This document shows positions 1-7,993 of a stretch of 10,814 nt of DNA, one piece after another; the stretch's first letter is position 1, and each line of letters starts with the position of its first letter. The translations under genes were made by a program, and so were the position numbers. The stretch is from contig JACQGW010000083.1 of NCBI GenBank assembly GCA_016199325.1, positions 1 to 10,814 on the forward strand, written 5' to 3'. The DNA is from Chloroflexota bacterium. GTDB lineage: Bacteria; Chloroflexota; Dehalococcoidia; JACQGW01. The notes below the pieces were generated by a model. It saw only the letters and a list, made by a program, of their open reading frames with translations, did not search any database and was not told the origin of the DNA.

Positions 1-39
1 AAGCGCCAACTACGAACCCTCACATCTTCCCCACGACTG

Positions 40-68
40 TTGTCGAAGCAGACTGGCTATGCTACTAT
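40..68 (+). promoter_or_regulatory. Possible sigma-70-type promoter with extended -10
   Basis: TTGTCG at 40-45 matches four of six bases of the -35 consensus. After a 17-bp spacer, TACTAT at 63-68 matches four of six bases of the -10 consensus, and it is preceded by TG at 60-61, an extended -10 element. Transcription would begin near 75, giving a leader of about 50 nt before cheW-1. This stretch is also less GC-rich than the genes that follow. The match is moderate and the host's sigma-factor preferences are unknown, so this is a suggestion only. Nothing else could be recognised in 1-127. Confidence 0.35.
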
Positions 69-127
69 GTCCTTACAGATCCTCACAGCGCCGGAGCGCG
101 GAGTGCCGCAAAAACGGGTGACTTCTT

Positions 128-625
128 GTGGGTGGCGACGTGCGCGCCGACTGGTCTCGAGATACCGTTCCGCTTCTCGTCTTCGAGCTGATCGGGCAGC
201 GCTATGCCCTGGCGATCTCCCACGTGCGTGAGGTGCTGCCGCGGGCAGCCCTGACTCGGCTGCCGGGCGCACCCCCCGCAGTTGCCGGCATCCTTCGCCT
301 GCGGGGTGCATTGCTGCCCATCCTGGATCTCCGGCAACGCCTCGGCTTGCCGCCGGCTGTTCCTGCCGTTGGCCACCGCATCGTCGTCGCGCGGGTCGGC
401 TCCACCACGGTCGGGCTCCTGGTCGATGCAGTCCACGGCCTGACGTCGGCGAACGTGGCGGAAGGCCGGAACCTGCAAACACCCCCTGGCCGGCTCATCC
501 GGCAGTTGATCGAAACGCCGGCCGGTGCAGTGGCCGTGCTCGACGCCGACGCGATCTGCGGGGCCGAGGTCGCGACGTTCCTGTCGGGCGTCGTCGAGGG
601 CTGGCAGGTGCCCCATGAGGGTTGA
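128..625 (+). CDS. cheW: CheW-type chemosensory adaptor protein (first copy)
   Basis: A 165-residue protein that is essentially one CheW domain. It would act in the cytoplasm, linking the chemoreceptor tip to the CheA kinase. The domain begins at about residue 14 (VPLLVFELIGQRYALAI) and carries the family signature GILRLRGALLPILDL at 54-68. Arg59 and Gly60 are the usual RG pair, while the Asn normally found two residues before that Arg is Arg57 here. There is no signal peptide or membrane segment. An in-frame TGA at 119-121 rules out any start upstream of GTG 128; GTG 140 is the only near alternative. No convincing Shine-Dalgarno sequence precedes either, so this may be the first gene of the transcript. 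Its end overlaps cheR by 11 bp. By position and size it corresponds to WspB of Wsp systems. Function is secure; the exact start is moderately so. Confidence 0.9.
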   Translation: MGGDVRADWSRDTVPLLVFELIGQRYALAISHVREVLPRAALTRLPGAPPAVAGILRLRGALLPILDLRQRLGLPPAVPAVGHRIVVARVGSTTVGLLVDAVHGLTSANVAEGRNLQTPPGRLIRQLIETPAGAVAVLDADAICGAEVATFLSGVVEGWQVPHEG

Positions 626-2159
626 GACGGAGGCGGTGCCGCCGGCAACGCTTGCGGCCGTGGCCGAGCTGGTCGAGGCGCGCAGCGGGCTGCACTTTTC
701 CCGCTGGCGCTGTGCCGAGCTCGCCGCCAAGGTGGCGCGGGTCTTCGCCGATTCCGGCTGTTTGACCTGGGACGACTACCTCGCGCGTCTGGCAAGTCCG
801 CTGGAGCGGCCAACGCTCGACCACCTGATCGAGGCGCTGACGGTGGGCGAAACCTACTTCTTCCGCGATCACCCGTTCTTCGAGGCGATCGAGCGCGAGG
901 TGCTCCCGGCGATCGTCGAGCGGCGCCGGGCGATCCGACGGCTCCGGTGCTGGTGCGCCGGCTGCGCGACCGGCGAGGAGGCCTATACGCTTGCCATCCT
1001 CCTCCGGCGGCTGCTGCCGGCTCAGGACGGCTGGCAGGTCAGCGTCCTGGCAACCGATCTGAATCGGAGCTTCCTGGCACGCGCCAGGGCCGGCCTGTAC
1101 GGCGACTGGTCGTTCCGCGCGGCCGACGAGTGTTTCAAGACGGCCTATTTTGAGCGGGTCGGCGCGCGATTCCGGATCCGGCCCGAGCTGCACCGGCTGG
1201 TCCACTTTGCGCCTCTTAACCTCGTCGAGGAGAGCTACCCCTCGGCCGCGGGCGGCACGCTGGATCTCGACCTGATCCTCTGCCGCAACGTGCTCATGTA
1301 CCTCGCCCCTGAGCTGGTGGACCCGATCGTCCAGCGATTCCGCGCCGCGCTGGCGCCGGCCGGCTGGCTTGCCCTCGGCCCATCCGATCCGGTGCCGGCA
1401 CCGCTCGTCGGCTTTGAAAGACACGCGACGGCCGAGGCGGTCTTCTATCGGCGCGTCGAGCACGAGCTTGCGCTGCCGGTGGCGCCGGCGTTCCATTCAG
1501 CCGGCCAGCCTGTCGTGGCGCCGGGAGCCAGGGCTATCGATCTCGTTGCCCTCCTGGACAATCGCTCACGCCCGGCAGGGCACTCACGGGGAATGGGCAC
1601 TCACCAGCGGGACGGCCATCCGTTCAATCCGTTCCCTGAATCCGTTGACAGCGATTCTCTCCGATCCGCTGCGGCCGAGTCGGCTTCGGCCGTAGGGGAC
1701 ACGACGGGTTCTGGCGAACCGATCCCTGATTGGCGGGAAGCCTGGCTGGCGGCGCGGGCCGGCGCCGACCGGGGTGATCTGGCGGAGGCCGAGGTGCGCT
1801 GCCGGCAGGCGATCGCCCTGGCAAAGCTCCGGCCGGAGCCGTACTACCTGCTCGGCCTCCTTCGGGAGGCGCAGGGCCGCGGTGAGGAGGCGCTGGCGGC
1901 GTTTCGCCAGTCGCTGTACGCCGACGGCACCTTCGTGCCGGCGCACCTGGCCGTCGCCTCGTTCTATCGGCGCGCCGGGCGACTGGATCAGGCGAGACGG
2001 GCGCTGCTGCGGTCGCAGCGGCTGTTGGCGGGGCGGGCCGCCGACGAGCTGGTGCTGGTGGAAGAGGGGCTGACCGTCGGCCGGCTGGGCGACGTGCTGG
2101 CGAGCGCGCTGGCGGCGCTCGACGATCTGGAGGTCGGACGGCGTGAAGGCGCGAACTGA
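615..2159 (+). CDS. cheR: CheR-type chemoreceptor methyltransferase with C-terminal TPRs (WspC-like)
   Basis: A 514-residue SAM-dependent glutamate O-methyltransferase that would methylate the neighbouring receptor for adaptation. The N-terminal helical domain covers residues 1-80 and ends in TVGETYFFRD (76-85), a motif typical of WspC-like CheR. The SAM-binding loop is CAGCATGEEAYTLAI (114-128). LATDLN (145-150) carries the acidic ribose-contacting region, and LILCRNVLMYL (220-230) is the usual catalytic-core motif. A weakly conserved linker (about 285-372) leads to tetratricopeptide-like helices at about 375-470, for example PYYLLGLLREAQGRGEEALA. Typical CheR is near 280 residues, so the TPR part is a true fusion, as in WspC. 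ATG 615 is chosen because it overlaps the end of cheW-1 by 11 bp and the domain starts immediately; in-frame codons upstream to 525 encode only shadow sequence. AGGTG at 606-610 could serve as a weak RBS. Confidence 0.92.
   Translation: MRVETEAVPPATLAAVAELVEARSGLHFSRWRCAELAAKVARVFADSGCLTWDDYLARLASPLERPTLDHLIEALTVGETYFFRDHPFFEAIEREVLPAIVERRRAIRRLRCWCAGCATGEEAYTLAILLRRLLPAQDGWQVSVLATDLNRSFLARARAGLYGDWSFRAADECFKTAYFERVGARFRIRPELHRLVHFAPLNLVEESYPSAAGGTLDLDLILCRNVLMYLAPELVDPIVQRFRAALAPAGWLALGPSDPVPAPLVGFERHATAEAVFYRRVEHELALPVAPAFHSAGQPVVAPGARAIDLVALLDNRSRPAGHSRGMGTHQRDGHPFNPFPESVDSDSLRSAAAESASAVGDTTGSGEPIPDWREAWLAARAGADRGDLAEAEVRCRQAIALAKLRPEPYYLLGLLREAQGRGEEALAAFRQSLYADGTFVPAHLAVASFYRRAGRLDQARRALLRSQRLLAGRAADELVLVEEGLTVGRLGDVLASALAALDDLEVGRREGAN
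1578..1646 (+). repeat. Small direct repeats in the CheR catalytic-TPR linker
   Basis: GGGCACTCAC occurs at 1578-1587 and again at 1595-1604, a 17-bp period that changes reading frame between copies. Three copies of ATCCGTT follow at 1618, 1627 and 1640. The 50 bp from 1621 are 54 percent GC by hand count, visibly lower than the surrounding coding sequence. They encode part of the linker at about residues 322-344, between the methyltransferase and TPR domains, where sequence is expected to be poorly constrained. The stretch looks like local slippage or a small acquired insertion that stayed in frame. Confidence 0.5.
2129..2134 (+). promoter_or_regulatory. Strong Shine-Dalgarno site deciding the cheW-2 start
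   Basis: GGAGGT lies inside the end of cheR, 8 nt before GTG 2143. It fixes that GTG as the start of the second cheW, so the two genes overlap by 17 bp and are likely translationally coupled. Confidence 0.75.
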
Positions 2160-2790
2160 TAGCGCAGCGGGGAGCCGCCGGCAGAGGGGTGGCGGGCTTG
2201 ATTGGCAGGCCGCCCGGGAGCGACTGGCAGCGGCTGCTGCGGCCATCGGCCGTGCCGAGCCCGCCGACGAGGAGAGAGAGGCGATCTTCGCCCGCCGCGC
2301 CGAGATCCTCGCACGCCCGCCGGCCGCCGAGCAGCCCGCGGATGCCTTCGAGGCGCTCGTCTTCGCCCTCGGCGATGAGCGCTACGCGTTCCCGAGCGTC
2401 CAGGTCCGGGAAGTCCGGCTGCTGGAGGGCCTGACGCCGCTGCCGGGAGCCCCGGCCTTCGTCGCCGGCCTGATCAACGTCCGCGGCCGAGTGGTGCCGG
2501 TCCTCGACCTTCGCCCGATCTTCGGCGTGCCGGCGACCGGCGCGGCCGCTCAGACCCTGCTGCTCCTGGCCGGTCGAGCGGGCGACATCGGCGTGCTATC
2601 CACCGACCGCCCGGTCGTTCGCTGGCTGCGGGCCGGCGATCTGGGGGAGCTCCCGGCTGGAGCGCCGGCCGGGCTCGACTCCGCCTATGTGCGGGGCGTC
2701 ACGCCGGACCTGACCGTCGCCCTCGACGCCGAAGCCTTGCTGGCTAGCCCGCGCTTGCTCGTACAGGAAGATGTGGTGGCTGGAAGCTGA
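2143..2790 (+). CDS. cheW: CheW-type adaptor with N-terminal extension (second copy, WspD-like)
   Basis: A 215-residue protein with a CheW domain at about residues 68-210. The signature GLINVRGRVVPVLDLRPIFG is at 109-128, with Arg114-Gly115 as the usual RG pair, closer to consensus than the first CheW copy. Residues 1-65 form an extra Arg/Ala-rich, probably helical region ending in EREAIFARRAEILARP (44-59); similar short helices precede the CheW domain in other alternative-function clusters, though their role is not settled. The protein is cytoplasmic, with no membrane segment. The start GTG 2143 has a near-perfect Shine-Dalgarno 8 nt upstream and overlaps the cheR stop. Two different CheW proteins flanking a CheR-TPR is the WspB-WspC-WspD arrangement, where they are thought to serve the same receptor-kinase array. 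Confidence 0.9.
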   Translation: MKARTDSAAGSRRQRGGGLDWQAARERLAAAAAAIGRAEPADEEREAIFARRAEILARPPAAEQPADAFEALVFALGDERYAFPSVQVREVRLLEGLTPLPGAPAFVAGLINVRGRVVPVLDLRPIFGVPATGAAAQTLLLLAGRAGDIGVLSTDRPVVRWLRAGDLGELPAGAPAGLDSAYVRGVTPDLTVALDAEALLASPRLLVQEDVVAGS

Positions 2791-2795
2791 CAACC

Positions 2796-2802
2796 AGGAG
2801 GT
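2796..2802 (+). promoter_or_regulatory. Shine-Dalgarno site of the chemoreceptor gene
   Basis: AGGAGGT, the full anti-16S complement, lies 6 nt before ATG 2809 in the 18-bp gap after cheW-2. It is the strongest ribosome binding site in the window, in keeping with the receptor being needed in large amounts relative to the adaptors and kinase. Confidence 0.8.
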
Positions 2803-2808
2803 CAGAGG

Positions 2809-4449
2809 ATGCGCATTTCCGTTGGCGCCAAGCTGCTCGGCGGCCTGGGGCTGGTGCTCCTGCTGTACGCCGTCGTCGGGGTCCTCGCGATCGCCAACCT
2901 CGCTTTCCTGAGCGAGCTGGCGGCAAGGATGTACGCCGTGGAGGTCAAGACGGCGGAGTTTGGGGACGACGCTCGCATCGCGGCGGCACGCTTTCGGACC
3001 AGAACGATCCTGGCGGTGACGGCGACCGACGCTGCGGAGCGCGCGAGCGATCTGGCGGCGCGACAGGAGTGGGAGACGGCGTTCAAGAAAGCGCTCGGCC
3101 AGCTTCAGCCCCTCGTCTCCAATGCTGAGGGCCGCAGCCTGCTCAACCAGGTTGAAGCTGCCTGGGGCCAGTACAAGCCGCTGTCTGACCAGGCAGTCGC
3201 CGCGGCGCAGGCGGGGAACGCGGCGGAGGCCAATCGGCTGATCCAGACCACGCTGCGGGAGCGGTACCGGGCGGTCGACGACCTGCTCGACCGGTTCACC
3301 CAGTTCCAGAGCGCCAGCGCGGCGGAGGCGGCGGCCGACGCTGCGCGGACGTATGAGCAGGCCCGGAACCTGACCATCGCGCTGCTCCTCTTCGCCTCAC
3401 TCGTCGGCGTCGGCGTCGGCCTCTGGCTCGCGCGCACCATCGGCCACGGGCTGCGGACGACGGCGGAAACGGCCGGCCTGATCGCCGCCGGGGACCTGAC
3501 GCGGACGGTCACCGTCCGGACCCGCGACGAGGTCGGCGACCTGGGCGAGGCGTTCAATCGCATGGTTGCGGGGCTGCGCGAGCTGACCGCCGAGATTCGT
3601 GACGGCGCGCAGAGCCTCGCCGGCGCGACGAGCGAGATCCTGACCTCCATCACCCAGCAGGGGTCGAGCACGACCGAACAGGCAGCAGCCGTCAATCAGA
3701 CGACGGCGACCATAGAAGAGGCGCGCATGGCCGCTCAGCAGGCCGTCCAGAAGGCTCATGCCGTCGCGGCGATGTCCCAGCGCGCGACGGAGGTTGTGGC
3801 GCAGGGGCTCGGGACCGTCGAGACGACGGTCGCCAGGATGCAGGAGATCCGGGCCCGAGTCGAGGCCATCGCCGAGCAGATCCTGGCGCTCTCCGAGCAA
3901 ACCCAGCAGATCGGCGAGATCACGACGACCGTCGACGACCTGGCCGATCAGTCGAACCTGCTGGCCGTGAATGCGGCCATCGAAGCCTCGCGGGCCGGCG
4001 AGCAGGGGCGCGGCTTCGCCGTGGTCGCGCAGGAGGTGCGTAGCCTGGCCGAGCGCTCCAAGGCGGCGACGGTCCAGGTGCGGACGATCCTGACGGACAT
4101 CCAGCGGGCGACCAATGCGGCCGTGCTCGCGACCGAGCAGGGGACGAAGGACGCCGAAGAGGGGGCGAAGCTGGTCGAGCAGGCCGGCCAGGCGATTCGC
4201 AAGCTCGCCGAGACGATTCGCGAGTCCGCCGAGGCTGCCCAGCAGATCGTTGCCGCGGCCGGCCAGCAGGGCGTCGGCATGGACCAGATCGCCACGGCCA
4301 TGGCCAACATCAACCAGGCGACGACGGAGACCGCCGCCGGCACCCGCCAGCTCCAGAAGGCCGCCGAGAACATCAATTTGCTCGCGCAGCGGCTGACGGA
4401 TCTCGTCGGCCGCTACAAGCTCGACGGCCGCGTGGGCAGGCTGCCGTGA
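2809..4449 (+). CDS. Methyl-accepting chemotaxis protein (transmembrane receptor)
   Basis: A 546-residue inner-membrane receptor that controls CheA activity through CheW. TM1 is at about 9-31 and TM2 at about 187-208. Between them lies a helical extracytoplasmic segment of about 155 residues, resembling a four-helix-bundle sensor, so the ligand cannot be read from sequence. A HAMP domain (about 208-260) leads into the long coiled-coil signalling hairpin. The hairpin tip is almost canonical: [24 protein letters not shown] at 377-400 followed by [17 protein letters not shown]. Candidate methylation helices are around 285-310 and 445-475. The two arms flanking the tip are roughly 140 residues each, which would fit the 40-heptad class to which WspA belongs, but this was estimated by hand. 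No C-terminal CheR-binding pentapeptide of the NWETF type is seen; the protein ends in [11 protein letters not shown] 2809 has an ideal RBS. The stop overlaps the cheA start (GTGA). Confidence 0.95.
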   Translation: MRISVGAKLLGGLGLVLLLYAVVGVLAIANLAFLSELAARMYAVEVKTAEFGDDARIAAARFRTRTILAVTATDAAERASDLAARQEWETAFKKALGQLQPLVSNAEGRSLLNQVEAAWGQYKPLSDQAVAAAQAGNAAEANRLIQTTLRERYRAVDDLLDRFTQFQSASAAEAAADAARTYEQARNLTIALLLFASLVGVGVGLWLARTIGHGLRTTAETAGLIAAGDLTRTVTVRTRDEVGDLGEAFNRMVAGLRELTAEIRDGAQSLAGATSEILTSITQQGSSTTEQAAAVNQTTATIEEARMAAQQAVQKAHAVAAMSQRATEVVAQGLGTVETTVARMQEIRARVEAIAEQILALSEQTQQIGEITTTVDDLADQSNLLAVNAAIEASRAGEQGRGFAVVAQEVRSLAERSKAATVQVRTILTDIQRATNAAVLATEQGTKDAEEGAKLVEQAGQAIRKLAETIRESAEAAQQIVAAAGQQGVGMDQIATAMANINQATTETAAGTRQLQKAAENINLLAQRLTDLVGRYKLDGRVGRLP

Positions 4450-6698
4450 CGCTGGACGCGCGGGCGCGCGCCGAGCTGCTGGCGACGTTCGCGGCCGAGC
4501 TGGAAGAGCACCGCCAGACACTCACCCGCGCGTTCCTGGGCCTGGAGAAGGAGCCGCCTCCGGCCGAGCAAGCGCAGTTGCTCGACGAAGCCTTCCGGGC
4601 GGCCCACAGCCTCAAGGGCGCGGCGCGCGCGGTGGCGCACGGCTCCATCGAGGCGCTGGCGCACGGCATCGAGGGAGCGCTGGCGGCCGTCAGAGCGGAG
4701 CAGGCCGACCTCTCCCCCGAGCTGTTCGACCTGCTGTACGCCACGGTCGATACGCTGGCGAATCTCTTCGACGAGCGCGGCGAAGCGTCGCCACGCCCGC
4801 CCGACGTGGAGCGCCTGCTCCACCAGCTCGGCGCAGTCCAAACCGGCCAATCGCCGGCTCCGGCCGTGACGCCGGTTCAGCAGCCACCGGCGCCCAGCGT
4901 GCCCGCGCCGACGGGGCCGCGCGAACCGGCGGCGCCACGCGCGGAAGCGCCCGCCGGAGAGACCATCCGGCTGCCGGCCGCGCGACTGGACCGCCTGCTC
5001 GAGCAGCTCGGCGAGCTGGTGGTGCCACAGCTTGCCATCGCCGAGGGGCTGGCAGAGCTCGCCGAGCTCCGCCGCGCCGTCGAGGTCTGGCAGCGCGATT
5101 GGCGCAAGGTGCGGCCGCGCCTGCGCCAGCTCGGGCGCGAAGCCACAGCGGTGAGCGCGAGCTTGCGCCTGATCGTCCGCTTCCTGGAGCGGAACGAGCG
5201 GGACCTTGCCGTGCTCGGCAGTGGCCTCGCCATCCTTCAGGCTCGGATCGCCGACCCGGCCGGCCAGCTCAGCGCGCTCGCCGCCGACCTCCAGGCTGAG
5301 GTCAAGAGCATGCGCATGGTCCCCTTCGGGGGGCTTGCCGACGGGCTCGAGCGGGCGCTGCGCGACCTGGCGCGCAGCCTGGGCAAGGAGGCTCGACTCG
5401 TACTGGCCGGCGGTGATACCGAGCTCGACCGGCACGTCCTCGAAGAGATGAGAGACCCGCTGCTGCACCTGCTGCGCAACGCCGTCGACCACGGCGTCGA
5501 GCCGCCGGCCGAACGGCAACGACTGGGCAAGGCGTCCGTCGGCACCGTCGCCGTGACGGTGGCCCAGCGAGGTGGGACCATCGCGATCGAGGTCGAGGAC
5601 GACGGCGCCGGCGTCGACGTCGAAGCCATCCGGCGAGCAGCCGGCGAGCGCGGGCTGATTCCGCCGGCCACGCTCGCCTCGATGGCCGCGGACGACGTGG
5701 CACGGCTCGTGTTCCTCCCGGGGCTGTCCACCCGCCGTGACGTGAGCGAGCTGTCCGGGCGGGGTATTGGCCTCGACGTCGTCGCGCGCAACGCCGAGCG
5801 TCTCGGCGGGCGAGTCGACGTCAGGACGGCGCCGGGGCGGGGAACCCGCTTTGCCATCGTCCTGCCGCTGACGCTGGCGACGACGCGCGCGGTCCTGGTG
5901 GAAGCGGCCGGAGCGCTCTACGCGCTGCCGACGGCGGTGGTCGAGCGCGTCCTCCGACCTGAGCACCTCGGCGGTGTGGGCGGCCGGCCGACCCTGGAGC
6001 ACGACGGGGCCGCGATCCTCGTGGCGTCCCTGGCCTCCCTCCTCGACCGACACGTCGGCACACAGAAGAACGGGGGCACGGCGAAAACGCTGGCGCTCAT
6101 CCGGGTTGGCACCCAACGGATTGCCCTGGCCGTGGACCGCGTCGTCGGCGAACAGGAGATCGTGGTCAAGCCGCTGGGCTATCCGCTTCTGCGCCTGCGC
6201 TACATCGCCGCCGCGACGATCCTGGGATCGGGCCGGGTGGTGCCGATCCTGAACGCCGCGGATCTGATGCACACGGCGTCGAGGGCGGGCGCAGCCGCGG
6301 CGACCCCTCGGCCGGCCGAGGCGGCGCCGCGGCGCCTGCGCGTCCTCGTCGTCGAGGATTCGCTGACGACCCGGACGCTGGAGCGCCACATCCTCGAAGC
6401 CGCCGGCTACGAGGTCGAGGTGGCCGGCGACGGCGCCGAGGCGCTGTCGATCCTCCAGGAGCGCGGCTGCGACGTCCTGGTCAGCGACGTCAACATGCCG
6501 GTGCTCGACGGCATCGCCCTGACGGCCAAAGTGCGTGCCGATCCGAAGCTGCGGGACCTGCCGGTGATCCTGGTGACGGCCCTCGACTCGCCGGAGGATC
6601 GGGAGCGCGGTCTCCAGGTTGGCGCCGACGCCTACATCGTCAAGGGCGCCTTCGACCAGGACTACCTGCTGCGGACGATCCGGGAGATGACGGAGTGA
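4446..6698 (+). CDS. cheA: Hybrid chemosensory histidine kinase CheA-REC (WspE-like)
   Basis: A 750-residue cytoplasmic kinase. The HPt domain (about 5-110) carries the phospho-accepting His54 in [11 protein letters not shown] Pro/Ala-rich linker (about 131-172) replaces the CheY/CheB-binding P2 domain of classical CheA. The dimerisation domain (about 173-290) is long. The ATP-binding domain follows, with N-box [10 protein letters not shown] (341-350), DDGAGV (385-390) and GRGIGLDVV (438-446). The CheW-like regulatory domain is at about 478-610. The C-terminal receiver (about 631-748) has Glu637-Asp638, phospho-acceptor Asp681 in VSDVNMP, and Lys733. All catalytic elements appear intact. GTG 4446 overlaps the receptor stop by 4 bp (GTGA), so translation is probably coupled. 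The fused receiver may act as a phosphate sink or a relay step to a downstream protein. The last codons (ATG ACG GAG TGA) resemble units of the adjacent heptamer array. Confidence 0.95.
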   Translation: MTLDARARAELLATFAAELEEHRQTLTRAFLGLEKEPPPAEQAQLLDEAFRAAHSLKGAARAVAHGSIEALAHGIEGALAAVRAEQADLSPELFDLLYATVDTLANLFDERGEASPRPPDVERLLHQLGAVQTGQSPAPAVTPVQQPPAPSVPAPTGPREPAAPRAEAPAGETIRLPAARLDRLLEQLGELVVPQLAIAEGLAELAELRRAVEVWQRDWRKVRPRLRQLGREATAVSASLRLIVRFLERNERDLAVLGSGLAILQARIADPAGQLSALAADLQAEVKSMRMVPFGGLADGLERALRDLARSLGKEARLVLAGGDTELDRHVLEEMRDPLLHLLRNAVDHGVEPPAERQRLGKASVGTVAVTVAQRGGTIAIEVEDDGAGVDVEAIRRAAGERGLIPPATLASMAADDVARLVFLPGLSTRRDVSELSGRGIGLDVVARNAERLGGRVDVRTAPGRGTRFAIVLPLTLATTRAVLVEAAGALYALPTAVVERVLRPEHLGGVGGRPTLEHDGAAILVASLASLLDRHVGTQKNGGTAKTLALIRVGTQRIALAVDRVVGEQEIVVKPLGYPLLRLRYIAAATILGSGRVVPILNAADLMHTASRAGAAAATPRPAEAAPRRLRVLVVEDSLTTRTLERHILEAAGYEVEVAGDGAEALSILQERGCDVLVSDVNMPVLDGIALTAKVRADPKLRDLPVILVTALDSPEDRERGLQVGADAYIVKGAFDQDYLLRTIREMTE

Positions 6699-6758
6699 TG
6701 CGTCATGCGTCATGCGTCATGCGTCATAAGTGACGGATGACGGATAACGGGTGACGCG
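6699..6758 (+). promoter_or_regulatory. Potential long imperfect hairpin at the array's inversion point
   Basis: The four inverted units (6699-6726) can fold on the first four direct units (6731-6758) around the 4-nt loop TAAG. The base of the loop is perfect (CGTCA/TGACG), and most positions of the 28-bp arm pair. An alternative fold pairs the same left arm with units 18-21 (6850-6877), complementary at all 28 positions apart from one G.U wobble in RNA. No run of T follows either fold, so a classical intrinsic terminator is not supported. It could still attenuate, stabilise the transcript or hide the cheB start. Confidence 0.45.
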
Positions 6759-6898
6759 TGACGGGTGATGAGTGACGGATGACGGATGACGGGTGACGGA
6801 TGACGAGTGACGCATGACGTATGACGAGTGACGGGTGACGCATGACGTATGACGCATGACGCATGACGTATGACGCATGACGGGTGACGCATGACGGC
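6699..6898 (+). repeat. Heptanucleotide tandem array between cheA and cheB
   Basis: Four perfect copies of TGCGTCA (6699-6726) are followed by the spacer TAAG (6727-6730). Then come 24 head-to-tail units of consensus TGACGNR (6731-6898), in register without any indel. TGCGTCA is the reverse complement of TGACGCA, so the left block is inverted relative to the right block. The last two positions of the direct units vary (GA, GG, CA, TA, AG, CG, and GC in the last unit), and only two units depart from the TGACG core (TAACGGG at 6745 and TGATGAG at 6766). Every frame of the + strand hits TGA every 21 nt, so it is not coding on that strand, while the minus strand has no stops, which creates spurious antisense reading frames. 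The array ends inside the first codons of cheB. It resembles short tandemly repeated repetitive sequences described in cyanobacteria and other bacteria, but I cannot match it to a named family. Confidence 0.95.
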
Positions 6899-7979
6899 TG
6901 AGCAGATTCGGGTGCTGGTCGTGGATGATTCGGCGTCGGCGCGGGAGCTGCTGGTCCGGCTGCTCGTGGCCGAGGGCTCCTTCGAGGTGGTGGGAACCGC
7001 CCGGGATGGCGAGCAGGCGGTGGCGCTGGCGGCGCGCCTGAGGCCGAACGTCATCACGATGGACGTGCACATGCCGCGTCTGGATGGGGTTGCCGCGACC
7101 CGGCGCATCATGGCGGAGACGCCGACGCCCATCGTCGTCGTCAGCGCGAGCATCAATCGAACGGCGGTGGACCTGGCCTTTGCGGCGCTCCAGGCCGGCG
7201 CGCTGGCGGTGGCCGACAAGCCGCCGGGGCCGGGCGATCCACGCCACGCCGCGGCCGCCCGAGAGCTGCTCTCGACGGTTCGGCTGATGGCGGAGGTGAA
7301 GGTCGTTCGCCGCTGGGCAACCGGCCGGGTCGACGGCCCGGCGCCGAGTGCGCCGAAAGCGCCGGGCGAACGGTCGCTCCCCAGGCGCGCGCCGCTCCGG
7401 GCGATCCTGCTCGCCGCCTCGACCGGCGGGCCCCAGGCGATCCAGACGGTGCTGCAATCGCTCGGGAGCGATGTCGGCGTGCCGATCCTCGCCGTCCAGC
7501 ATATGGCGCCGGGGTTCATGCCCGGCATGGCCGACTGGTTGGCGTCGACCTGTCCGCAGCGGGTCCACCTGGCGACACACGGCGACCAGCCGGTGGGCAA
7601 TACCGTGTACCTCGCGCCCGACGGCTATCACCTGCTCGTCACCCGGTCCGGCAGGCTCGGCCTCAGCAAGGCGCCGCCGCTGCGCGGCTTCCGCCCCTCG
7701 GCCAGCGTGCTGTTCGAGTCGGCCGCCGAGTGCTACGGCGCCACGGCGGCCGGGGTTATCCTGACGGGCATGGGCGACGACGGCGTGGCCGGGCTGGCGG
7801 CGCTGCGGGCGTCCGGCGGGGTGACCATCGCGCAGGATGAGGCGACTTCCGTCGTCTACGGCATGCCCCGCGCGGCGCTCGCCGCCGGCGCGGTCGGCCA
7901 CGTCCTGCCGCTCGGCGCCATCGGCCCGGCCCTTCGCAGTCTCCTGGCGCTGGACGAGTCGCCGGCCGCGGCCACGTGA
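6891..7979 (+). CDS. cheB: CheB-type receptor methylesterase/deamidase response regulator (WspF-like)
   Basis: A 362-residue protein with the standard CheB layout. The receiver domain (about 6-125) has Asp12-Asp13, phospho-acceptor Asp58 in TMDVHMP, Ser85 and Lys110 in ADKP. After a Pro/Arg-rich linker (about 145-168) comes the methylesterase domain (about 169-352). Its catalytic residues are Ser177 in AASTGGP, His204 in QHMAPGF and the Asp in GMGDDG (293-298, probably Asp297). Phosphorylated CheB would hydrolyse receptor glutamyl methyl esters, opposing CheR and resetting kinase activity. An in-frame TGA at 6885-6887 makes ATG 6891 the only usable start, because the receiver begins almost at once. 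That ATG and the second codon lie within the last units of the heptamer array, and there is no Shine-Dalgarno sequence, unlike most other genes here. The gene is separated from the hybrid kinase gene by 28 bp. Confidence 0.95.
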   Translation: MTAEQIRVLVVDDSASARELLVRLLVAEGSFEVVGTARDGEQAVALAARLRPNVITMDVHMPRLDGVAATRRIMAETPTPIVVVSASINRTAVDLAFAALQAGALAVADKPPGPGDPRHAAAARELLSTVRLMAEVKVVRRWATGRVDGPAPSAPKAPGERSLPRRAPLRAILLAASTGGPQAIQTVLQSLGSDVGVPILAVQHMAPGFMPGMADWLASTCPQRVHLATHGDQPVGNTVYLAPDGYHLLVTRSGRLGLSKAPPLRGFRPSASVLFESAAECYGATAAGVILTGMGDDGVAGLAALRASGGVTIAQDEATSVVYGMPRAALAAGAVGHVLPLGAIGPALRSLLALDESPAAAT

Positions 7980-7993
7980 TGGACGAACGCTGG

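Noticed and set aside
525..614. Upstream extension of cheR to 525
   Set aside because: The extra 30 residues are the shadow of cheW-1 in another frame; the CheR domain begins directly after ATG 615.
4413..6713. Very long antisense open frame (766 codons) opposite cheA
   Set aside because: The + strand frame has a complete, motif-perfect CheA-REC. The antisense frame is a by-product of high GC and of the heptamer array lacking stops on the minus strand; its translation is Arg/Gly/Asp-rich and domain-free.
6699..6898. CRISPR array or integron-type site
   Set aside because: Repeats are 7 bp with no spacers of constant length and no cas or integrase gene nearby; it is a simple tandem repeat.
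6731..6898. Array as a coding repeat peptide on the + strand
   Set aside because: TGA occurs in all three frames every 21 nt, so nothing longer than five codons can be made.
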